Assembly: GCA_045133615.1 (NCBI GenBank)
Contig: JBGUUQ010000037.1
Coordinates: 1-64,000, forward strand
Source: M3 sp045133615
GTDB taxonomy: Bacteria; Bacteroidota; Bacteroidia; Bacteroidales; Muribaculaceae
Reading direction: 5' to 3'
DNA length: 64,000 nt
The number at the start of each line of letters is the position of its first letter. Positions within the stretch are counted from its first letter, which is position 1. The notes beneath the pieces were generated by a model, which saw nothing but the letters and a program-made list of their open reading frames with translations, made no database searches and had not been told where the DNA came from. The translations under genes and the position numbers were made by a program. This document shows, one piece after another, positions 1 to 8,890 of the stretch.

Positions 1-24
1 CCCGAGGTGTTTTTCATAATAAAA

Positions 25-48
25 AAATGGGGCTTTAAAGCCCCATTT
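25..48 (-). terminator. Rho-independent terminator of the barrel/TPR unit
   Basis: A perfect 24-base palindrome (GGGGC and GCCCC arms around TTTAAA) lies 34 bases beyond the stop of the barrel gene. Read on the minus strand it is followed by a run of seven T. It most likely ends the two-gene transcript that starts near 4.87 kb. Confidence 0.85.
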
Positions 49-81
49 CCTATTCTAATTTACCAACTGTTTTTGGCAACA

Positions 82-1833
82 TTACCAGAATTTGTAGCTT
101 ACTCCGATAAGACCATTGGCTGGAGCGGCGGATATTCCGTAGCAGTCATCCCACTCCTCTCCGAGGAGGTTGTTGATTTCCGCAAATACGCTTAATTGCG
201 GGGTTACGGAATATGTGGCGGAAAGGTTGAGTGAATTGGCATCACCAAGGTCTACGCGATAGGGCTCGAATGCCGTCAACGAACCGATTGAATATGTTTC
301 TAAAGCATATGTGGCACGATCCTTACGAAGATTGTAGCCTAAAGCGATATTCAAATTATCGATTGGCTTGACTGATAATTTGGCTGAAAGAACGCTTTTA
401 GCTCTGTCGCGCCATGCATAATAACCCTTGTCGTATTTGGACGGAGCCGTTTCGTATGCCACTTCGATTACGGCAATACCGTTATAATCGTAAGCAAGCG
501 ATGCGCCGAGGAGCCAACCTTTGAGGTCAACAGCTGTGTAGATGTGATTGAAATATTCTACGGGTTGATTTCCGTCTAATATAGATTGCATAAGCCAATC
601 CTCCGTTGTTGTATAGTTTCCGTAGAGTTTGCCGGTAAATCCGCGGAACGGATTAAATGAGATGCCAAGCTGAAGGTCATATTTGATGTCGGAATTGCAG
701 TGTGCCATAAGCGGACTCATATACCAACAATCTTGGAATAATGAACTGAGTGAGTTCAACTCTTGCCCTCCCGTGGCTTTACCCCATACACCGAAAGATG
801 CTGTCGGTTTCCATGCGAAATGCACATCGGGGGATATATGCAAGGTTTTTCCCGATTTGATGGCAATGCTTACGTCTGCTCCTATTCGTGCATCGAAAGC
901 CTTGTTTTTGATGCTATAGTATGGAGTCAGAGATACAGCACCGCGAGTGTATCCATCGATTGCTGTTTCCATCATCGTTACTTTTAACGTGGTTGGATGG
1001 GCATATCCGGTCCATTTGGCATCGGTATTGTAGCGGAGAAATGTCGCATCGACATCGATTCCCGCTTTGGAGTCATCTCCGGTGGGAAGGCTTACGCCTC
1101 CGAGGATAGAAATTCGGTTCTCGTTATTCCCTTCGGCATTTTCCGGTTGGAAAGTGTTGTATGGGTCAACGTGAGCAAATCCGAAATATCCGTATTTTAC
1201 TCCGACGTTGTAGTCGAGATTTCCGGCTTTTGAGTCTACTCCTACGTTAAATCCGAGACTATTTACCCGTTGGTTATACCCGTCATGATTCAGTTGCGGT
1301 ACATTGAAATTGTAGATGCTGTAATCGATTCCGGCGTTGACTGAAGTGTATTTATTGATGTGATGATTGATGAATGTGCCTAACGTCAATGCCGATTTTC
1401 GGTTGTTAATATCGTCGGCACAACGAGTGTCGAAGTCATAGCTGTTGAAATTATATTGATCCCACACGTCAAGAGTTGTGGCTTCCGATGCAATGATTCT
1501 GTAGCCGGCTGATGCTCCGAAATTCAGGAGGGGAAAATACCCGATGTTGGCATAGCCGCGATATGGCGATTTGCCGATAAGGCATTCTCCTTGTGCCGGT
1601 TCAAGTGTGGTGAGAAATCCAGGTACTTGCACTCCGGCTGCACCTTCACTTAGTGATAGTGGTTTGACGGAGATTGGCGAAAGCGACATCGTTGGGGTGA
1701 CATTGTGACGACTGGCCTGTCGTTCTTGCGGCACAATATCTTTTTCGATTACTATTTCTTTCGACAGGTCCTGTGCCGATAGCGATGCTCCTATAGAGAG
1801 GGCGATTACCGTGCTGAAAATATGTAGTTTCAT
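82..1833 (-). CDS. Outer-membrane beta-barrel protein, TonB-receptor-like
   Basis: A 583-residue exported protein with a signal peptide (cleavage expected after ASLSAQ, about residue 20). From about residue 90 to the end it alternates short amphipathic beta strands with polar turns and finishes in an aromatic residue (GVSYKFW), the usual signature of a barrel inserted by the BAM machinery. It resembles the barrel part of TonB-dependent receptors, but I see no plug or carboxypeptidase-like domain, so active TonB-driven uptake is doubtful. It follows the large TPR gene by 18 bp, and the pair is probably co-transcribed; this pairing suggests an envelope complex in which the TPR protein works with the barrel. 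The substrate is not visible from the sequence. Confidence 0.75.
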   Translation of the reverse strand: MKLHIFSTVIALSIGASLSAQDLSKEIVIEKDIVPQERQASRHNVTPTMSLSPISVKPLSLSEGAAGVQVPGFLTTLEPAQGECLIGKSPYRGYANIGYFPLLNFGASAGYRIIASEATTLDVWDQYNFNSYDFDTRCADDINNRKSALTLGTFINHHINKYTSVNAGIDYSIYNFNVPQLNHDGYNQRVNSLGFNVGVDSKAGNLDYNVGVKYGYFGFAHVDPYNTFQPENAEGNNENRISILGGVSLPTGDDSKAGIDVDATFLRYNTDAKWTGYAHPTTLKVTMMETAIDGYTRGAVSLTPYYSIKNKAFDARIGADVSIAIKSGKTLHISPDVHFAWKPTASFGVWGKATGGQELNSLSSLFQDCWYMSPLMAHCNSDIKYDLQLGISFNPFRGFTGKLYGNYTTTEDWLMQSILDGNQPVEYFNHIYTAVDLKGWLLGASLAYDYNGIAVIEVAYETAPSKYDKGYYAWRDRAKSVLSAKLSVKPIDNLNIALGYNLRKDRATYALETYSIGSLTAFEPYRVDLGDANSLNLSATYSVTPQLSVFAEINNLLGEEWDDCYGISAAPANGLIGVSYKFW

Positions 1834-1851
1834 ATAGCGTTCGATTGTCTG

Positions 1852-4824
1852 TTAGTTGAGTCGTTGGTTGATCATCTCTTGAATATCTGTCTCTTTGCCC
1901 GGATAGTTTGATTGTAGGCTCTTGAGATATTCGCGAGCTTCGTAATCTTTGCCTTGGGCGGCATAAATGTCGCTTAAGAGTATAAATCCGCGAGCGAGCC
2001 AATATTGGTGCGGTGTGTTGGCATCGATAAAGGCGTTGACCGTTTTCTCTGCTTTTTTATATTGCTTTGTGTCGTAATAGTGTTGCGACAGGTAATATGC
2101 CGATTTTGCACCATATATATCATCGGTATTCTTGGCAAGGTCGCTCCATTCGCTGATAGCTTCGTCGGTTTTGCCGAGTGCATGCAGGGCATAAGCGCGG
2201 GAGTAGCGGATTTCACTATTTTCAGCACTTGATGAGGCTGTCGAGGCAAGTAATCGGTCGGCAGCGGCAACGACTTGAGAGTGTTGTCCGAGGTCGCGCG
2301 ACACTCGCAATATACCGAGACGTGCGGCATGGATATTGGCAGTAGCCGATGCTCGCTTTTCGAGTTGGCGGAATGTGGCTAATGCTTCTTCTCCCTTGCC
2401 TTGGCGGAACTCTACGTCACCTTTGATGGCAAGAATATCTTCCGCAGCTTCCGCATCGGGGTATTTCTCGACAAGACGCGATGCGAATCGCAGAGCATCA
2501 TCGTCATTGTCATGCTTGGCAGCGTCGGAGGCAAGATAGTATAGCGCTTGGGCTTCATTGGCTCCGTTAGGATATTTTTCGATATACTTTTTGAGTTTAT
2601 CTGCTCCCTTTTCTGCCAAATATGCTTTTTCGGCTGCTTCAAAAGTGAGATTATCCATTTCCGATACTTCCAAACGCGGAGCATTCGGAACCGATGCAAT
2701 AAATCGAGCGTATTCGTCAAGATTGCCGTCGTCGGCATAGATGCGTTTCAAGTCGTCGGAAGCCACACGAGCCTCTTCGCTTGTGGGGTATGACGATATG
2801 ACTTGGCGATAGTTGGCGATGGCAGCTTTCTTATTCCCTATGCTGAGGTTTGTGATGGCAAGTTGAAGATAGCCGTTGCGCCCTTGTGAGGTGGACGGAT
2901 ATTCGCTTACAAGTTGTTCGTAGACATTGATGGCCTCCGACGTTTTATCAAGAGCCACATAACTTTCCGCCTTTTCAAGCAACGCTGACGGTACGAGTCC
3001 CGATGATGGATAGCTATCCATCATTTGGTCGATAATGGAAATTTTTCCTTTGTAGTCGCGGGCAAGACCTCGCATCATCCCTTTTTGGAAAAGAGCGTAA
3101 TCGCCTGCCGAGGGATTCAGTTCGTAGGCTTTGTCGTAGTTGGCGGCTGCATTTGAGAATTTATTTGTGTAGTAGTAGCAGTCTCCCACTCGGTTGTATG
3201 CATCGGCTATAGTCGCATTTGAAAGATTGCCGGGTGTCTTGATCGCTTTGTCAAATGCCGACAGAGCGTCATCATATTTTTTCTCTCCGAATCGGCTGTA
3301 ACCGAGATCGTAGTATGCCAATGGGCGATTGTCCGCAGACGATTTGGTCGATGAGATATATGATGAGTACGACGACGATGCTTGAGCGTATTTGCCAAGT
3401 CGGTAATAACAATCTCCAATCCAAATGTCGCATTCGCGTGCAATATCCTTGTCTTGTGAAGCAAGGTCTTTTGCTCCTTTGAATCGTTCGAGCGCAAGAG
3501 TCGGATTGCCTGATGCAAGGTCGCGAGAACCGAGAGTGTAGAGCACTCGTTGTTTCGCTTTTAAGATTGATGATGATGGATTTTTGATTTTTTCGATGCT
3601 GCGTAGTGCGCTTTCGTAGTTATTGTCAGTCATATATCCGGTGACGATATATTCCTGTACGGAAGCTGCATATCGAGAGTCGGGATAGCGTGAGATGAAA
3701 TCCTCAAATACCGTTACCGAGCTTCCGAACGGTACACGTCCGCCATGAGTTTTGGCAACGGCATAATTGTAGAGGGCCGTTTCTTTGAGAGAGGAGTCGT
3801 AGTCCATTCTGTATGCACGGTCGAGTGCCATCAACGCCGTGTCGGTATTGCCCTGCTTGAGCGCCGCCTGACCGATATACAGATATGCGCTTTGAGCAAT
3901 CTTATCATCCACTTCTGTCACTTTTCCAAGACTTTCGATTGCTGCGGCATAATTACCCTCGTTGTATTCGCTTATACCAAGTATATATAAGGTGGATGGA
4001 AGCGGATTTTCGGTAGTGGATGCGTATTGGCGAAGATATTCTACTGCTTGACTGTCATCGCCCATATTATAAAGTGACTCACCGGCGATTCGGAGCATTT
4101 CGGGACGGAAATCTGCATCGGTATTGCTCGCAAGCATCTTTCGGGAAAGAGACAATGCACCGGAATAGTCTTTGTTGATAAATCGAATTTGTGCAATGTA
4201 ATAATCGGCACGATTGCCGGGAGCATTTGTTTTGTCAACATTATCAAACAATTCCAATGCGCGCTTGTAATCTTTCCGGCAGTATGCTATATATCCTTGA
4301 TAGAAACGAGCGTCATTGGCGTAGTAACGCGATGATTCGAGCGAGCGGAACCCGCGTTCGGCTTCGTCATATTCGCCTATTTTAAGATTGCTGAACGCCA
4401 TTCGATAGCGCAGGTCTTCGTCATCTTTTCCGGTAAGGGCGTTTTTAGAAACTTTGAAATATTGGACAAGGGCTTCGCCAAATCTGTCGTGCGAGAAATA
4501 GTAATCACCGATGGCGGCTTGTATGCGCGGACACATCGTTGATTCGGGATACCGGTCGATAAAATTGGTGAGCAATTGCAGAGCGTCGGACTGCCCTTGA
4601 GCTACGGCGGCAAGTGCCATATATGCTTCGGCTGTTTCTGATGCTCCGTCGAGTTCTATCGCCTGAGTCATCTGGTCGATACATCCGATATAGTTTTTGT
4701 CAAGATACATCTCGATTCCACGCGACAGGTATCCGTCGGCCGATGGTGAATTGAGTTGCGCGTTGGCGTGTCCGCCGGTTATGGCTGCCGCTATGGCAGT
4801 CGAAAGAATGATTTTTTTGTTCAT
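1852..4824 (-). CDS. Large periplasmic tetratricopeptide-repeat protein
   Basis: A 990-residue protein with a signal peptide (hydrophobic core about residues 4-20, ending HANAQ) followed by TPR-like helical pairs across nearly the whole length. Repeated elements such as YDLGYSRFGEKKYDDALSAF and the A..Y...G....A spacing recur about every 34-37 residues. TPR arrays are protein-protein scaffolds; the export signal places this one in the periplasm or at the outer membrane. It is the first gene of a two-gene unit with the barrel protein downstream. No catalytic domain is visible. It may handle outer-membrane protein assembly or cell-wall partners, but this is inference from location only. Confidence 0.85.
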   Translation of the reverse strand: MNKKIILSTAIAAAITGGHANAQLNSPSADGYLSRGIEMYLDKNYIGCIDQMTQAIELDGASETAEAYMALAAVAQGQSDALQLLTNFIDRYPESTMCPRIQAAIGDYYFSHDRFGEALVQYFKVSKNALTGKDDEDLRYRMAFSNLKIGEYDEAERGFRSLESSRYYANDARFYQGYIAYCRKDYKRALELFDNVDKTNAPGNRADYYIAQIRFINKDYSGALSLSRKMLASNTDADFRPEMLRIAGESLYNMGDDSQAVEYLRQYASTTENPLPSTLYILGISEYNEGNYAAAIESLGKVTEVDDKIAQSAYLYIGQAALKQGNTDTALMALDRAYRMDYDSSLKETALYNYAVAKTHGGRVPFGSSVTVFEDFISRYPDSRYAASVQEYIVTGYMTDNNYESALRSIEKIKNPSSSILKAKQRVLYTLGSRDLASGNPTLALERFKGAKDLASQDKDIARECDIWIGDCYYRLGKYAQASSSYSSYISSTKSSADNRPLAYYDLGYSRFGEKKYDDALSAFDKAIKTPGNLSNATIADAYNRVGDCYYYTNKFSNAAANYDKAYELNPSAGDYALFQKGMMRGLARDYKGKISIIDQMMDSYPSSGLVPSALLEKAESYVALDKTSEAINVYEQLVSEYPSTSQGRNGYLQLAITNLSIGNKKAAIANYRQVISSYPTSEEARVASDDLKRIYADDGNLDEYARFIASVPNAPRLEVSEMDNLTFEAAEKAYLAEKGADKLKKYIEKYPNGANEAQALYYLASDAAKHDNDDDALRFASRLVEKYPDAEAAEDILAIKGDVEFRQGKGEEALATFRQLEKRASATANIHAARLGILRVSRDLGQHSQVVAAADRLLASTASSSAENSEIRYSRAYALHALGKTDEAISEWSDLAKNTDDIYGAKSAYYLSQHYYDTKQYKKAEKTVNAFIDANTPHQYWLARGFILLSDIYAAQGKDYEAREYLKSLQSNYPGKETDIQEMINQRLN

Positions 4825-4874
4825 TACCTTAGTGCACTAATAGAGCGGGTGATCGTGCCGCTCGGTTGATTTTA

Positions 4875-4882
4875 CAAAGTTA
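4875..4882 (-). promoter_or_regulatory. Putative -7 element for the TPR/barrel unit
   Basis: On the minus strand this reads TAACTTTG, matching the Bacteroidota -7 consensus TAnnTTTG, about 50 bases before the TPR start codon. I see no well-spaced -33 TTG, so the call is moderate. Confidence 0.5.
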
Positions 4883-4927
4883 CGGAATTTATTGGTCAAA
4901 TTGCTTTAAAATATATTTTAGTACACT

Positions 4928-4965
4928 AAAAAAGCGATAGCGACTATTAATATCGTCGCTATCGC
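4928..4965 (-). terminator. Terminator after the POT-like transporter
   Basis: Arms GCGATAGCGAC and GTCGCTATCGC form a perfect 11-bp stem with a 10-base loop. On the minus strand the hairpin is followed by TTTTTT. It sits 34 bases after the transporter stop codon and before the promoter of the TPR gene. Confidence 0.85.
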
Positions 4966-4999
4966 CCATATTTATGAATTATGAAAAAAAGATGATTTG

Positions 5000-6493
5000 C
5001 TATTTGGCAACTCGTTCAAGCCACTTGACCATGCAGAACATTACGGTCATCGAGATGAAGCATACTATTGCAAATACACTCCAAGTAGCGACGAGAGAGA
5101 TGTTTTCATACATTACCGCACCGAGGAAGAGACATCCATTGCCCACTGCGGTAGCTCCGAGCCAACATCCTTGCATGAGTCCTTGCAAGTGTGCGGGAGC
5201 CACTTTTGATACGAACGAAAGTCCAAGCGGAGAGATGAACAATTCGGCTACTGTAAGGATGAAGTAAACGGTGAAGAGTACGAGCGGACGTACGCGGTCG
5301 GCTTCGGCAAGCGGCGCATTTTTGATTTCGGCGAATAGCGGGAGGTCGAGAGATGCAACCGCCATCACTACGTATGCAAGTGCTGCGATACCCATACCGA
5401 TACCGATTTTACGCGGAGTGGAAGGTTCTTTACCTTTCTTTGCCATAGCTCCGAATATCCACATAATCACCGGAGTGAGGAATACCACAATGAACGGGTT
5501 GATTGATTGGAATATTTCGGCACTGATGTGTAGCGACCCTATTTTAAGCAATGTGTAGTCTTTGGCAAACATGGTCAGTGTCAATCCATTCTGGTGGAAT
5601 GAGAACCAGAAGAAAATCACAACGCCAAACACAGCAAAGAGAGCGAGAATGCGTTGCTTGATTTCTTTTGCATCCTGACGAATTTCCTCTTTAGAAACAG
5701 CTGCTTTTTCTGTGGATTTGGCAGCCGGATTGGGTAGACGTTTTTTGCAAGCCAAGAAGATGACCAAAGAGATGAGCATAGCTACTATTGCAGCCGAGAA
5801 TGCGTAATGGAAACCGGTATTGAATGCATCGAGATAGTTGTTGGCAAATGCTGCAAGGTCGGTCACTGCTGCCCCCCCCGATACTTCTTGGGCAAGTTGA
5901 GAGAATTGAGTGGTGTCGGTCAATTTGCCATCGATAAAATTGTGGCAAAGTGCGGGAAGGTCGGCATTGTAGGCAAATCCTTGTGCTCTGACAAATGCAT
6001 TGCGCACCTGTACGGCAATGAACGGAGCGATGCAGGCGCCGATGTTGATAAACATATAGAAAATTTGGAATCCGGCGTCGCGGCGTGCGCTATATTGAGG
6101 ATTGTCGTAGAGCTGACCTACCACAGCCTGAAGATTGCCTTTGAAAAGACCGTTACCGAAAGCGATAACGAGCAGTGCTGTAAGAGCGATTCCGGTAGAT
6201 GTGATAAGAGACGGTATGGCAAGGAATGCATAGCCGAGTGTCATCACCAACAATCCGGCGATAATTGTACCCTTATAGTTTTTTGTGCGGTCGGCAATAA
6301 AACCGCCGACGAGAGCCAAAATATAGATGGCACAATAGAAAATCGAATAAAGATAGCCGGCTTGTTCGCCGTCGAGATTGAATTTCGACATCAAAAACAG
6401 AGTCAAAATCGCCATCATGATGTAAAAGCCGAAGCGTTCACCCATGTTGGCAAGTGCTGCGGGGATTAGCCCTTTGGGATGATTCTTAAACAT
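5000..6493 (-). CDS. POT/PTR-like MFS transporter (peptide transporter family)
   Basis: A 497-residue integral membrane protein with at least 12 hydrophobic segments and a charged cytoplasmic loop near residues 250-280 (KSTEKAAVSKEEIRQDAKE). The start (GLIPAALANMGERFGFYIMM) and overall layout match proton-dependent oligopeptide transporters, which take up di- and tripeptides across the inner membrane. The family's first-helix motif is normally ExxER; here it reads NMGER, so the first glutamate is replaced by asparagine. That residue takes part in proton coupling in well-studied members, so substrate or coupling may differ. It is a single-gene unit closed by its own hairpin terminator. The general MFS/POT call is firm; the substrate is not. 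Confidence 0.8.
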   Translation of the reverse strand: MFKNHPKGLIPAALANMGERFGFYIMMAILTLFLMSKFNLDGEQAGYLYSIFYCAIYILALVGGFIADRTKNYKGTIIAGLLVMTLGYAFLAIPSLITSTGIALTALLVIAFGNGLFKGNLQAVVGQLYDNPQYSARRDAGFQIFYMFINIGACIAPFIAVQVRNAFVRAQGFAYNADLPALCHNFIDGKLTDTTQFSQLAQEVSGGAAVTDLAAFANNYLDAFNTGFHYAFSAAIVAMLISLVIFLACKKRLPNPAAKSTEKAAVSKEEIRQDAKEIKQRILALFAVFGVVIFFWFSFHQNGLTLTMFAKDYTLLKIGSLHISAEIFQSINPFIVVFLTPVIMWIFGAMAKKGKEPSTPRKIGIGMGIAALAYVVMAVASLDLPLFAEIKNAPLAEADRVRPLVLFTVYFILTVAELFISPLGLSFVSKVAPAHLQGLMQGCWLGATAVGNGCLFLGAVMYENISLVATWSVFAIVCFISMTVMFCMVKWLERVAK

Positions 6494-6613
6494 AATAGAT
6501 TTTAGTTGTATTTAGGATTATTATATTTCTCAATGGCATGGTTATGAGTGCGAATATACTATCTTTTTTCGTAATTCGCTAATTTTTATCGAACTAATAT
6601 TTTGGGAGAATAC

Positions 6614-7051
6614 TTATTCTGCCATCCCTGAGCGGAGTTTCGTTTGGAATGCGAGGGCGTAGAGTCGCATTTGTTTCACCATGGCTGCAAGTCCGTTGGA
6701 GCGGGTAGGCGACAGATGTTCCGACAATCCTACGCGGTCGATGAAATATAGATCGGCGGCAAGAATGTCGTCGGGAGTCTGATTATTGAGCACTTTTACG
6801 AGCATTGATATGATTCCTTTCACGATGATTGCATCCGAATCTGCCGTATAGTGCACTTTTCCATCGATGAGTTCGGCGTTGACCCATACCCGGCTTTGGC
6901 ACCCTTCAATAAGGTGAGAGGGAGTTTTGTATTGCTCGTCGATTGCCGGTAGAGCATTACCGAGGTCGATGATATAGGCGTAGCGATCCATCCAATCGTC
7001 GAAATCGCTGAATTCTTCGATAATTTCGTCTTGTATTTCGTTGATAGTCAT
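6614..7051 (-). CDS. sufE: SufE family Fe-S assembly protein
   Basis: A 145-residue SufE-fold protein. SufE accepts persulfide sulfur from the cysteine desulfurase SufS and passes it to the SufBCD scaffold in the cytoplasm. The conserved acceptor cysteine is present in IEGCQSRVWV at residue 51, the same position as in the Escherichia coli protein. Length and the acidic N-terminal helix (IQDEIIEEFSDFDDWMDRY) fit the family. It is the last gene of a run that starts with argF', 14 bp after the cyclase-like lipoprotein gene. No sufS or sufBCD is seen in this window, so the rest of the pathway must lie elsewhere. Confidence 0.9.
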   Translation of the reverse strand: MTINEIQDEIIEEFSDFDDWMDRYAYIIDLGNALPAIDEQYKTPSHLIEGCQSRVWVNAELIDGKVHYTADSDAIIVKGIISMLVKVLNNQTPDDILAADLYFIDRVGLSEHLSPTRSNGLAAMVKQMRLYALAFQTKLRSGMAE

Positions 7052-7065
7052 AGTCTGATGGTTGT

Positions 7066-8073
7066 TTAATTTATAGGCTCTGTGTAAATAGTGTTGATTA
7101 CGGTTTGTCCCACTTCACGTAGCGACTGGCGGTCGATTACGCTCATGTCGTCATTGATTGTATGCCACGACGGGTGGAAATTTTTGGTGATAGGATTGTC
7201 ACATTCGATAATGTCGATACACGGGATACCGGCTTGGTTGACGTAGTAATGGTCGTCCATGACCGCTCCGGAGGCTACATTGCGGAATCGCTCCTCATAG
7301 CCGGAACGTGCGGCGATTGACCAAACTTTGTCGAGTATTTGAGGCGCATATTCGTTTGAGTAGTATTCGCGGTGGAATTTTGCATCCTGCCCGCCCACCA
7401 TATCAAGCAATATTCCATAGACCGGTCGATTGGCGGAGGTATATGGCATGTTTTGTGCCCAATATTGAGTGCCCAATGCCCAAGAATCACCTCCGTCGCC
7501 CCAGCCTGAGCTGTGTCCGGAATCTTCTGCGTCAACAAAAAGAATATCCACTCCGATTTGTGGTGATTTCATGCCAAGTTGGCGTGCCACTTCCAGCAAT
7601 ACGCCTACACCGCTACCGCCGTCGTTAGCTCCCGGCACCGGTTTGTCGCGGTTCTCGCGAGAATCGTTATCTGCCCACGGGCGAGTGTCCCAATGTGCAA
7701 GGAGAAGCACTCGTTTGGTCGCCGATGTATTGTAGCATCCCATGATGTTGCAGATGTGATACACGTCATTGCGATATGTCGTGACGTTTGTGCGCTGTTC
7801 GATTATGGAGTCGGCACCGAAGCGTCGAAGTTGGTCTATGAGGTAACGTTGGCATTTGTCATGTCCTTTTGTTCCCGGAATGCGTGGCCCGCAATCCACT
7901 TGTGCTTTCACATATGAATAAGCGCTATCGGCATTGAATACTACATCGGTCAACTTAGTCGTTGAGACGGATGTTGAGTCGACAGATGAGGTGGCTTCAT
8001 TTGCCCCGTTTTTTGCTCCGCATGAAATTGTGCCGATGCAGAGCATTGCTATAGCGATGTGACTGAATTTCAT
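7066..8073 (-). CDS. M28-family lipoprotein, glutaminyl-peptide cyclotransferase-like
   Basis: Start chosen at 8073, where ATG overlaps the stop of the upstream transporter gene (ATGA); a longer in-frame start at 8121 would bury the signal peptide. The 335-residue product begins with a lipoprotein signal whose cysteine is residue 18 (GTISC). The M28 fold is shown by AHWDTRPWADND, by GANDGGSGVGVLLE (metal-binding aspartate) and by LFVDAEDSG. These features resemble the Bacteroidales glutaminyl cyclases, which cyclise N-terminal glutamine to pyroglutamate on exported proteins after signal peptidase I cleavage. An M28 aminopeptidase is the alternative. It probably acts in the periplasm, anchored to a membrane. 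Confidence 0.8.
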   Translation of the reverse strand: MKFSHIAIAMLCIGTISCGAKNGANEATSSVDSTSVSTTKLTDVVFNADSAYSYVKAQVDCGPRIPGTKGHDKCQRYLIDQLRRFGADSIIEQRTNVTTYRNDVYHICNIMGCYNTSATKRVLLLAHWDTRPWADNDSRENRDKPVPGANDGGSGVGVLLEVARQLGMKSPQIGVDILFVDAEDSGHSSGWGDGGDSWALGTQYWAQNMPYTSANRPVYGILLDMVGGQDAKFHREYYSNEYAPQILDKVWSIAARSGYEERFRNVASGAVMDDHYYVNQAGIPCIDIIECDNPITKNFHPSWHTINDDMSVIDRQSLREVGQTVINTIYTEPIN

Positions 8074-8879
8074 TTTGATAGTTTGTCTTCTTTGGAGAGA
8101 TTTATATATCCGTACGCGCAACCCACAAAGAGCGCTCCACCTATGATATTACCTATGGTTGCCGGAATGAGGTTGTCACAAATCATTTGCCACGGTGTCA
8201 CGTTGGCTCCCTCCAACATGCCGGTGGGAATGAAAAACATGTTGGCGATAGAGTGCTCATAACCAAGAGCCACGAAAGCCATCACAGGCAACCAGCATCC
8301 GGCCATTTTGCCTATGAGATTTGTTCCCGACATGGCAAGCCACACGGCCAGACATACGCACCAGTTGGCTCCGATTCCTTTAAGCATCACCGTAAGCCAC
8401 GGCATCGATACTTTTGCTTCCGCAATGCCTCTTATGGCCGAATGATACGGGTCGGAAGTTGTCAGTCCGCATGAATATACCAATAGATATGCGATTGCAA
8501 TGGCTCCTATGAAATTGCCGATATAGACGAGGGCCCAGTTTTTGACCACGTCTGACAGCGATATTCGCCTACTCATGCAGGCGGGAATGAGCAAAGCGTT
8601 ATTGCCGGTGAATAGTTCGGCTCCGAGTACGACGACGAGAATCAACCCGATAGGGAACATACAACCGCTCAACAGGCGTTGAAGCGACGGATTTTCTGCT
8701 GTTATTCCCGGAAAGCCATAGCCTACAATCAATGACAATACCCCTCCGAGGGCAATATATGCTCCCGCAAGTATCGACAATACGAGCAAATGCTTGAATT
8801 TGCCGTTGCTTAGAGCTACTTTTCGTTCCGCAACGGCTAATGAGGCTTCTATTACTTCGCGTGGCGTTTTTACTCCCAT
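8070..8879 (-). CDS. Formate/nitrite transporter (FNT) family channel
   Basis: A 269-residue protein with six hydrophobic segments and the FNT pattern, including ELFTGNNALL after the second helix and WLAMSGTNLIGKMAGCWLPV. FNT pentamers pass small monovalent acids such as formate or nitrite across the inner membrane. ATG at 8879 is preferred over a TTG two codons upstream. It starts 11 bp after the stop of argF', and its own stop overlaps the start of the cyclase-like lipoprotein gene by four bases, so translation is probably coupled. Formate is the likely substrate in a fermenter, but the sequence does not settle this. Confidence 0.88.
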   Translation of the reverse strand: MGVKTPREVIEASLAVAERKVALSNGKFKHLLVLSILAGAYIALGGVLSLIVGYGFPGITAENPSLQRLLSGCMFPIGLILVVVLGAELFTGNNALLIPACMSRRISLSDVVKNWALVYIGNFIGAIAIAYLLVYSCGLTTSDPYHSAIRGIAEAKVSMPWLTVMLKGIGANWCVCLAVWLAMSGTNLIGKMAGCWLPVMAFVALGYEHSIANMFFIPTGMLEGANVTPWQMICDNLIPATIGNIIGGALFVGCAYGYINLSKEDKLSK

Positions 8880-8890
8880 CTGCAAAATGA

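Noticed and set aside
5807..6469. 220-aa plus-strand frame opposite the POT gene
   Set aside because: Antisense to a clear membrane protein, no domain, no promoter.
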